DNA of 64,000 nt from Peromyscus leucopus (Eukaryota; Chordata; Mammalia; Rodentia; Cricetidae): NCBI RefSeq assembly GCF_004664715.2, contig NC_051065.1:148817826-148881825 (forward strand), in the 5' to 3' direction. The translations under genes and the position numbers were made by a program. Below are positions 54,598 through 64,000 of the stretch, piece by piece (positions within the stretch are counted from its first letter, which is position 1; the number at the start of each line of letters is the position of its first letter). The notes under the pieces are model-generated. The model ran no database searches and had not been told where the DNA came from. It was given only the letters and a program-made list of their open reading frames with translations.

Positions 54598-57500
54598 GGA
54601 TCAAGCAAGAAACTGCTAGGTAGGTCTCACCCACAGAGGCTTTATGCTTTCTAAACACACAGAAAAAGAATTGCGGTGTGCACACCAGCCTTTATGCTTG
54701 CTCCACGGCAAGTGGATGTTTGTTTGAAATTCAGTGACTGTCTTGAAAACTTCAAGGAGCAGCATGAGGACAAAATTTCGTTTGCTAGGCAGGTGCAAAA
54801 GTCAGCAATGGCCTGACTCCTTCCCAGCATGTTTGAGCAATGGCATCAACCTGGCAGCCTTGGAATGTCGATCTATGGACCTCTGTTTGTTTAAACAACC
54901 AGCAGTTTCTTTCCGTTATTGTTGCCAGGGGGGATTCCTGGTTAACTCACAGACATGTGTGATACATTCTGGAGATATGGCAATATGGCCAAAGAGATGG
55001 AATTATGAAATAACACAAGGTGTTAGACAAAGTGCAAATACAGGAGCTTGACTGGGGCCAAGAGATAAAGCTAGAGAGAACAAGGGCTTGAGGTGCATAA
55101 GAAAGACTCAGATTTAATGGAGGCAAGTGTGCATTCAGTGTGAGGGAGAAGCATGATTGCTCTGGGGAGACTGTGGTGTGCATGTTAGTGAAGGGCAATG
55201 GAGGAATGAGGAGGGAGTGTTCAGGTGAAAGAAAATGAAGATTCAAACCTACATTATGAAGAAGAGAACATGTGGACTTTTAATATATTTGACATGACTT
55301 AATAACATTTCAACACTAATAATACATTTGAGAAAGAAATTATAATTCTGTATGTTATCACATCTAAGATACCATCAACATAAAGGACACAATTATCTAA
55401 TGTACTGTTTAAAGAAGAAAAACCCTACCTAAATAACTGAGCATATATTGATGGTAAAACACATTCTGACTTCAAAGCCGAGATTTTGTTGTTGTTGTTA
55501 AAGAATCAGCTGATGCTGGGCTAGCTAATATTTATGGATACTGTCCATGTGACACAAACGACAAACATTTCTGATTAGCACTTTGTCTGTGTCACTTTAC
55601 TTCATGTGTTTGAAATTTTATAAATTAGGTGTGTGCTTTTCTTTCCAGTTGTAGAGGATGACTGCGGTCTTTAACTGAAATGAAGACATGGTCTTGTTAA
55701 TGGCAAATCTGAGGAAAGCAGGAAGAAGACTCTCAGGTGTACAGAATTTGGGCTTATTTGGAGGAATATCCATTGAAGATGTTCAGTAGGGAATGGGGCA
55801 CATTCAGTGTTTCAGCATGCTTAAGTAGATCATTCACTCAGTCAGCTTTCAAGAATCTACAAAGAATGAGGCTCTGCATTAGGTCTGGGGGTGGGGGTGG
55901 GGTGTCGCCATCAAAACAGTCAAACAGAATCAGAGGACCTGTCCTGTCAGTCCACATTGTAATACGCACTGTGTATCCAGTATTGTTCTGTGTTGCACAA
56001 AAGCAATATAAGTGTCTGCACTTACATTCCTGTGGAAAAATACAAGCCAAAATATGCAGGCAAAAAATAAGGTAATTTCATGTGATGATAAATTCTAACT
56101 AAAACAATGCTTGCATTTTCTCAATAAACATACTAAGTTGTGGTGATGTATTATGTCTCCCAATATACTGTGTCTCCCAATAAAATTTACCTGGGGATCA
56201 GAGGAAAAAGCCAGCCACTATATTAACATAGAGGTCAGGCAATTGTAGCATATGCCTTTAATCCTATCACTTGGAAGACAGGATCTCTGTAAGTTCTAGG
56301 CCACACTGGGAACAGAGCCAGGCATGGTGATACACTCCTTTAATCCCAGTACTAACCATAGAGGTCTGGAGGTCTGTACAGACAGACAGGAAGTGACAGA
56401 GCTGGGCAGGAAGAGGAAGTGATGTAGCTGGGCTGAGAGAGCAAATAAGAGAACAGAACAGAAAGGCATACAGGTGTGGGTAGACAGGAAGTAGCTCGCT
56501 TTGGAAGCTGAGGAGTTGGTGAGGTAAGGTTAGCTGTGGCTTTTCCTATTACTCTAATCTCTCTCAGGCTTTAAGCCCAATTTCTGGCTCTGAGCTTTTC
56601 ATTAATAAGACCGTTTAGCAATTCATCTACACTAAACATTCTCAAGATTACAGAGAGGGTTCTGATCTTAGCTGTGTGACCAGAATTCCATTGGTATGGC
56701 TTTTTACCCTTATAGAGAGGGAGAAGGCAGATTACACAGATGTAAAGTAGAGCGAAGCATGTGCTTAAATCCTCTGACATAAAGTCCTGGAGTACCGAGA
56801 GCATGCTAACGTGATGGCACGTCATCATGAAGGAGGAGAGCAGGGGTGAAGACGCAAACCTAAGAGGATACAGATGACACTGAAAATAATGGAACTGGAA
56901 GCTGGAAGGTGGTAGGTTCGAGACATCCAGCATTTCCCAGGATCCCCATGGCCACACGGAGGGATGGGTAGTGTGGAAAGGCATCGGAGGACAATAGTAA
57001 AAACTAGACAGAGACTAGGTAAGATCCAGAAATACCAACCCTTAGATTTGTAAAAGAAACAACTGATCCTAAGGTAGTGTGCTAGGCAAAGTGGTAGATA
57101 AGGGAGGAAATCTCCCCTGTGGGACTTTAAACAAAAGACAAAAGGAAAGCCTGGTGCAGTCCACACACTCGCACTCTTCGAGAATAGGGCTTGAGATTGG
57201 AGCTGTATGATGCATGCAGCAAACAGATGCTAGAAAATGGTTCCCCTTCCTACATTGCTCAGTTGTGCCTTATGGGGGATTAATGTTAAGAGATATCTTA
57301 CAGTTAAATCTTTCAGCTAGCGAGCAGAAGGGACGTCATCTCTATACTTCCCAGACTCAGAAGTCTCTACCTTTCCATAGGCTGAGTGACAGCTCAGAGA
57401 ATCAGTGTAGTGATCCAGAGACAGGGTCACAAACACAGGCCCAGCACTGGGATCTTGGGACAATTAGGTTTGAGAACTCCAGGCCAACATCTAAGAAGAG

Positions 57501-58869
57501 GAAAGAGACCAGACTACGTGTGAAAACCAGAGAGGATGCAACGACAGAGGCCAGCAGGGCTGGGACACATAGGAGCACTCAGAACTCCATTTCTTACCTT
57601 CACTAGAGTAGATTTCTTTGGTCTACCATGCACCAGCAGTATACTTAGCAGGATGGACCATCCAGGTGGTCCTCAGCTCAGCTGAAATGCTGCTGGACAG
57701 AATAGAGACAATTAAAATGGGAAAGAGGCAGCCTGTAGAATGGGAGTAAACCTTTGTTAGTCACTTGTCTGATATTCAGAAGATAAATAGAATTCAAAAA
57801 ACAACCCCCAAAACAAAAGACAAACCACCTGTAATGGATAAGCGAATGAACTGCTCAAACATTTTCAGATGAAGCATAAACGGCCAACAGACCCATGCAA
57901 AGATATTCACTCTCTTCAGCCTTCACAGGAAATGCAAAGAATGATGTGTGTCCAGTCAGCAGCACGGTTTTCTGTCTTTTTCCGTCTATTCCGTCTGCAC
58001 CTTTGAATTAGTAAATTTATATTCAAACTTGTTATTGATGGCTAAGGGCTATTCCTGTCATACCGCTGCAGTCTCCTGTTTTGAACATTCCTACCGCTCT
58101 CCTGTTGATATCTGTGAGGATTTGTTGTATTAATATTTGACTCTTACCCATTTCATTTTTTTGTTTATCTGCTCCTGTAGCAGGGCTGACACCTTGACAT
58201 ACTTCCATGGTGAAAGAGAATCTTCCTCAATTCCAGCGCAGGCATTATCAAGCACCCTTTGCAGAGTGCATCCGGAAGTCATAAATTCCATCTGGTATTG
58301 GTTATCTTGAAAGGCCTCCATTTCTTTTTCATTTCTAAATGATACTTTTCCTGAGTATAATAATTTTGTTGGCAGTTATTTTCTTTCATAACTTATACAT
58401 AACTCCATTCCTTCCGGGCTATAGGGTTTCTGCTGAGAAATCTGTGATTACTTTATTGAGATAACTCTCAGATGTGACTTAGTCATTTTTCTCTTAGTGA
58501 TTTTTAGAAATCTTTCTGTATTGGACTTTTAGTAGTTTGGCTGTAATATGAATTGATCAGGATCTTTTCTGATCATCTTTGTTTGGGCATCCTATGGGCA
58601 TCTTGTACACAAATATTCCTGTCTTTCCTAAGGTTGGGGATTTTTAAAGCTATTATTAATTGATTTGATATGTCATGAAGTTTTTTCTCATCTCCTTAAG
58701 ATACTTCATTTGTATTTGCCATTTAATGATGCCTCAAAAGTCTTGATTGGTGTCTCCATTCCTTCCTATGTAATTATTGATTTATTTATTTACTCACCCA
58801 TTTCAAAAGATTTATATCAAATGGGGTATTCTTTCATCCATAGAACAGATCTAATCTATTATTGAGTCT
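54598..58869. other. Intergenic DNA with one LTR
   Basis: Apart from the X LTR at 56.1 kb and weak L1-like text at about 58330-58680, I see no gene, RNA or named repeat. Short open frames here lack coding character. Confidence 0.55.
56139..56631 (-). mobile_element. LTR, family X
   Basis: 493 bases, TGTGGTGATG to ATCTACA on the plus strand. The flanks CTAAGT and CTAAAC match at four of six bases, a possible decayed target duplication. Confidence 0.8.
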
Positions 58870-59100
58870 TCCCTTTATTTTTAAATTTTAAAATTATTTT
58901 ATGCATATGAGTGTTTTGTCTGCATGTATCTGTGTACCACATGCATGACTGGTACCCACAGGGGCCAGAAGAGAGTGTTGGGTCCTCTGGAACTAGAGTT
59001 ACAGAAGTTGGAGCTGGTGTTGGTGCCCAGAATTGAACCCAGCCTCTCTGGAAGAGCAGCCAATGCTCTTTCCTTCTGATCAATTGCTCCATGCCCCTTT
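58870..59100 (-). mobile_element. B3/B2-type SINE, reverse
   Basis: TTTATGCATATGAGTGTTTT, ACAGGGGCCAGAAGAGAGTG and CCAGAATTGAACCCAGCCTC. Confidence 0.78.
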
Positions 59101-59526
59101 ATTTGTTTCAATATATATTAAACTTTTGATTCCCGAGATTTCAACTTGATTTTTTTCTGAGTTAATCACTCATATCTTCTACTATATTCCTAATGTGACA
59201 TATGCATTCATATTCTTTTAGAACTCAGGCTTTCTTAAAATCACCCTTTGATATTATAATGTATTTCATCCATATTGACTTCTTTGGAGTCTGTTGTTAA
59301 ATGCTGCTATTGTATTCTTTTGTAGGCATAATATCATCTTGTTTTTCATATTTCTACTCTTACCATATTTCATGCTCCTACCTTGAGATTTACACAGCTG
59401 ATAAGTCAATGTTCACTACCAGTTCTTCAGGGCCCCTGAGTAACTGTTTTTCTTCTAAGGTGTGTCAGTTTCTCACAGAGTACTGACTTTGGTCCTAGTT
59501 GAGCATGACAGATAGTATCCCTATAG

Positions 59527-59527
59527 C

Positions 59528-59573
<46 letters not shown>
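59527..59573 (+). repeat. TTA microsatellite
   Basis: About 15 TTA units; the insertion site of an LTR X copy. Confidence 0.93.
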
Positions 59574-60128
59574 TGTGGTGGTATTGTGTTCTCCAAAATA
59601 TTGTGTACTCTAATAAATTTATCTGGGGTCAGAGAACAGACAGCCACTAGATACAAAGGCTAGAAAATGGTGGCACTCACACCTTTAATCCTAGCATTCC
59701 AGAGATAGAAATCCCTCTGGATCTCTGTGAGTTCAAGGCCACATTGGAAATAGCCAAGCATGGTGACACGCCTTTAATCCCAGAAAGCCAGCCTTTAATC
59801 CCAGGGAGTGGTGGTAGAAAGCAGGAAGATATCTAAGGCGTGAGGCAAGAAACTAGGAGCATTTTGGCTGGTTAGGCATTTGGCTGGTTAAGCATTTGGC
59901 TGGTTAAGCATTTGGCTGGTTAAGCATTCAGGCTTTTAAGCAGCAGTTCACCTGAGAGCTTTTGGGATGAGGACACAGCAGCTTCCAGTCTGAGGAAACA
60001 GGACCAGCTGAGGAATTGCAAGGTGAGATAGCTGTGCTTATTCTGTCTCTCTGACCTTCCAGTATTCACCCCAATAACTGGCCTCAGGTTTGATTTTATT
60101 AATAAGAACTTTTAAGATTCCTGCTACA
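59574..60128 (-). mobile_element. Solo LTR, family X, in a TTA microsatellite
   Basis: 555 bases flanked by ATTATT. The left copy is part of a TTA run, so this duplication is weaker evidence than the others. It contains a four-copy 16-bp tandem repeat not seen in the other X copies. Confidence 0.85.
59865..59928 (+). repeat. 16-bp tandem repeat inside LTR X
   Basis: Four copies of TGGCTGGTTARGCATT. The related LTR at 62.8 kb has a single copy. Confidence 0.9.
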
Positions 60129-60329
60129 ATTATTATTTATGACTATGATTATGATTATTATTATAGTTAATGACTAAGGACATTCCACACCATACTGGAG
60201 TTGTAGAGACCCGCTATCTCCATAGGTCATACTAGAATAGTAGCATCCTAACAACCGAGGCAGACAAACTTGGTTCTCACTGTATGCCGACTCCCACAGT
60301 GGCTGTGGTGGCCACATGGTGACAGTGTC

Positions 60330-62745
60330 TCTTCACAGCAGTAGAAACCCTAAGACAAACACTGAACATATACAAACTAAAAATGCACTCAGTTTCATAA
60401 AGCAAATGTGAGTGGGCATAAAACCACAGCTTAACCTCAGCACAGTAATAACAGTTGACTTTGGTACTCCACATTCACCAATGGACAGGTCATCTAGACA
60501 AAAAAATAAACAAAGAGACATCATAGTTAAATAACATTATAGATTAAATGAACCTAGCAGGTACTTATAGAATATTTTACCCAAACACTACAGGATATAC
60601 AATATTCTCAATAGCTCATGGAAGTTTCTCTAAAATAAAGCACACATTGAGACACAGAGCAAATTCCAATAAATATAGGAAAATTAAAATAATTCTTGTA
60701 TTCTATCTGGCCACAGTGAAATAAAGTTCAAAACACATAGTAAAAGAAACTAAGAAAATACACAATTTCATGGAAATTAAACAGCATGCTATCAAACAAT
60801 GTCTCATCACTGAAGAAATCAAGAAGAAGAAAAGACCTTTGAACTCAAAACAAAACAAACCCCAGAAACTCTTGGGTAAGACAATGAAAGGTAAAACCTC
60901 TCATTCTCATAGATGGGAAGAATTAATACCATGATGTAGATGTAACCAATCATCTTATTAAAAAAAAAACAAAAAAAAAAGAAACGAATCAGAGCTCAGA
61001 AAAATCTACTCTCAGTGCTCCTAACTCCCAGAGAGAGTACTTTTTGTCTTTTAATAGTCTTTTGTTTGCTTCATGCTAAACAAAAGATACTTTAGTAGTT
61101 TAAAGATTCATTGTAATCTGAACCCAAATCCCCTTGGTATTCCTCACAGAAACAGAAAAAAAAAATAAAAAAAAATACAAAATAAAAATCACTAGAAAAA
61201 AAAAAAAAAAAAAAAAACAGAAAAAAAAAAAAAATCTTAAAATTCACGTGGAAGCACAAAAGACCAGGAGAGACAAAACAACCCTGAACCAGAAGAACAA
61301 TGCTGAAGAAATTATCATCCCTGACCTCAAGCTCTGCCGTGGAGCCACTGAAATTAAAGCAGTGTGGTACTGGTACCAAAACAGACACAGGTCAATGGAA
61401 CACAACAGAGGACCCAGGTATAAATCCTTGCAAACGCAGAGCTGATTTTTGACAAAAATACTTGCTGAAGAAAAGATAGTATCAGCAGGCACTGTATGGT
61501 GCTGGGAAAACTGGGTAGCCACATACAGAACATTAAAACTAGATCTCTATCACCCTGTACAAAAATCTACCTCAGATGAATCAAAGACCTCAATGTGAAA
61601 TCTGAAACTTTTAAAGGAATATGTAGGAAGTACCCAATAAGATATAGGCAGAGGTTGGGACATTCTAAAGAGGACCGTAATCACTCAAAAACTAAGGCCA
61701 CCAATTGACAAATGGGACCTCACGAAACTAAAAATGTTTCTTTACAGCAAAAGAAACAGTTGGTTGAAGAGGAAGCCCATGAAATGGGAAAAAAAATCCT
61801 TGCATCTGATAGAAGATTATTATCAAGAACACTCAGAACTTAAAAATCAAAGCATCAAGAAAATAATCCAATCAAGTAATAGGCAACAAATATGAATGAA
61901 AGAAATGCAAGTGATTACTAAACATTTTAAAACTGTTCAAATGCCATTAGTCATCAGGTAAATGCAAATTAAAACCACTTTGAGATTCCATCTCACCCCA
62001 GTCAGAACAGCTATCATCAAGAAATCAAATGATAGCAAACACTGGTTAGAGTTTGGTGAAGGAGAGCGCTATTCACTATTAGAAGTACAAACCGATACAG
62101 CCTGTATGGAACTCAGTGTGGAAGTCCCTCCATAAGCTGAAAACAGAACTGCCATAGGAGCTGGACACACCACTCCTGGGTATCTAGGGACCCTGTAACC
62201 CTCCTACAGAAACTCTTGCTCATCCATGTTCATCACTTCTCTATTCACAATAGCTAGAAAATGGAATCAGATGTCCATCATTAACGAGTGGATAATGAAT
62301 TGTGGTAATATACACAATGGAATTCTATTCAGTTATAAAGAATTGAAAAGGTGAAATTCACAGGTGAGTAGATAGAATTCATGTATATACTGGGTGAGGT
62401 AACTCAGGCCCAGAAAGACAAATGGCAAATGTTCTTTCTTCCATGGAACCAGGCTTGGAATTGTGAGAGCTGTGTGTTTAACTTGAAGTACCTATAGATG
62501 TAAGGAAACTAGAAAGTGGCCATTCAGGAGGAGGAAATGCTTTCAAGAAGGGGGCTTGGTAGAACATCGGCTATATGAAAGTAGAGAGGGCAAATATGAG
62601 GGTAGAAAGGCTTAAAGAAGACCCAGAGGGGAGGGAGGGGAAGATGGGGGGGAGGGTTAACACAAAATGAGGGTGCATGAAAAGGGTGCATATGGAAGCT
62701 TGTTATTTTGTAAGCCACTTAAAACAAGTTAAAAAAACAGAGTGG
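60330..62745 (+). mobile_element. L1 ORF2 and 3' UTR
   Basis: The left part (CACCAATGGACAGGTCATC; TTTCATGGAAATTAAAC) is followed by a truncated LTR Y. The ORF2 C-terminal part (GTGGTACTGGTACCAAAACA) then continues to the 3' UTR with a G-rich tract near 62630. Most of the reverse transcriptase is missing and frames are broken. Confidence 0.78.
60938..61088 (+). mobile_element. Truncated LTR, family Y, inside L1
   Basis: The first part of family Y (GTAGATGTAACCAATC) is followed by an A-rich run and a shortened body. L1 text continues on both sides. The right border is approximate. Confidence 0.6.
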
Positions 62746-62760
62746 AAGGAAGTTATCTGT

Positions 62761-63269
62761 TGTAGCATGAATCTTAAAAGTTCTTATTAATAAAATCAAA
62801 TCTCAGCCAGGTATTGGGGTGAACACTGGAAGATCAGAGAGACAGAACAAGCCACAGCTAACCTCACCTGGCCAACTTCTCAGCTTGGTCTTGTTTCCTC
62901 AGACTGGAAGCTTCTGTGTCCTCATCCCAATGGCTCTCAGCTGAACTGCTGCTCGAAAGCCTGAAGCTTAACCAGCTAAAAGCTTCTAGTTTCTGGTCTC
63001 CACACCTTATATATCTTTCTGTTTTTGCCATCACTCCCTGGGATTAAAGGCTCACTTTCTGGGATTAAAGGCGTGAGTCACCATGCCCGGCTGTTTCCAA
63101 TGTGGCCATGAACTCTGAGATCCAGAGGGATTTCTGCCTCTGGAATGCTAGGATTAAAGGTGTGAATGCCACCATTTTCTAGCCTAAGTATCTAGTGGCT
63201 TTTCTGATCTCTGACCCCAGATAAGTTTATTAGGGTATGCAATATTTTGGGGAACACAATACCACCACA
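62761..63269 (+). mobile_element. LTR, family X
   Basis: 509 bases, TGTAGCATGAATC to ACCACCACA, about the same text as the reverse copy at 59.6-60.1 kb. I cannot see a target duplication. It contains three GGATTAAAGG monomers. Confidence 0.8.
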
Positions 63270-64000
63270 GATAATTCTGCTACTAGAGGTCATAGGTTAG
63301 TAAGTCAAATTCTCAGTGCCGGGTATGAAGTCCCTCCTCCCGTGGCCCTGCTGGTCTCCCAGAGACACTGACCAGCAATGGGAAGCTTCAAAGAACAGTC
63401 CAAAAAGTATGAACTAAAGCGGTAACAGTGACCATCATTGACTGGATGGCTGATGAACACAGTGAGGACCAGAACATCTCCAGGGAAAGAATGGTACAAC
63501 ACAACTTCTGTTTCTCCGAGTTTCTTTCCCTTTCCACACAGCTTGTTCTCATGCATTACTTAATCTTTTTGAAAAACAGAAGTTTTACTGTGTTTTCCTC
63601 AGATATCAAAAGAAGACACATAAGAACAGAAGCCTTAGACTCTCAGAATGTTTGATGCAATTATTTATATTCTCCATAGGATAGTATCAGAATTATGAGC
63701 AAAATTTCAAGAGCTGCAGAAAAAAAAAAACCACAAACAAACGAACAAACAAACAAAACACTTGAAAAGGGACATGAGAGAGGTGCCCCCGAGGAAGGCA
63801 AAAGAGAATGGAGAGTTGGAACTGTTCCTTGGAGAAATTCAAGTGACAGTTTCACTCTACCAAGCCAGAGTGTGCTCTGCCTGTTTGCTGTCCTTTGAAT
63901 CACACATTGTTTGGGTTCATGTAAGATTGGGTTTTGTTTTTTGTTTGTTTGTTTGTTTGTTCTTTGTTTGTTTTTTGTTTTTGGAATTATGGAGATCTAG
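63270..64000. other. Right edge, nothing recognised
   Basis: Unplaced sequence ending in a GTTT-rich run near 63940-63980. Confidence 0.5.

Noticed and set aside
57214..57606. 130-codon open frame on the plus strand
   Set aside because: No domain or family resemblance, low-complexity polar tail, no splice or promoter context; likely chance.
61134..61445. 103-codon open frame on the plus strand
   Set aside because: L1 ORF2 C-terminal remnant with an A-rich insertion, not a gene.

Overview
This window is rodent nuclear DNA, most likely from a cricetid (hamster, vole or deer-mouse group). It is dense in B1, B2, B3 and ID SINEs and rodent L1. It also carries a set of short LTRs whose text I associate with cricetid genomes, and a 7-kb provirus whose two 341/343-bp LTRs resemble the mys/mysTR type. 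The species call is inference. There are no bacterial features.

The one real gene is the 5' two-thirds of alpha-2-macroglobulin (A2m), on the minus strand from about 36.23 kb down to 5.98 kb and continuing off the left edge. I placed 22 consecutive coding exons (signal peptide to the start of the region before the thioester domain). Every junction phase agrees and exon lengths match the human gene where I could compare. Two departures stand out: intron 15 starts with GC instead of GT, and exon 19 lacks one base, which shifts the frame and gives a stop 28 bases later. All other exons are open, so this is a very recent pseudogene, a damaging allele or a one-base sequence error. The exons encoding the thioester and receptor-binding domains are not in the window.

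Intron 1 (27.3-36.1 kb) holds a degenerate class II provirus in the same orientation as A2m. Its 6-bp target duplication, primer-binding site and polypurine tract are visible, and its integrase core is missing. Introns 2-22 hold L1, SINEs, microsatellites and several short LTRs.

The region right of exon 1 (36.5-64 kb) has no recognisable coding exon. Its main item is a minus-strand processed pseudogene of Vdac2 (46.6-51.4 kb), cut into four pieces by three LTR-element insertions. Each insertion has its own target duplication, and with the insertions skipped the pieces fall in the order of the parent protein. A second, 2.7-kb provirus with a gag remnant is one of these insertions. The rest is L1, SINEs, a 13-bp minisatellite, a cluster of very long homopolymers and more short LTRs.

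Across the window I count 14 copies of three short LTR-like families (called X, Y and Z here, because I cannot give database names). Eleven have a recognisable 6-bp target duplication. Families X and Y carry B1-derived segments inside the LTR. They are nested in L1, B1, B2/B3 and the Vdac2 pseudogene, so the order of events can be read directly from the sequence.
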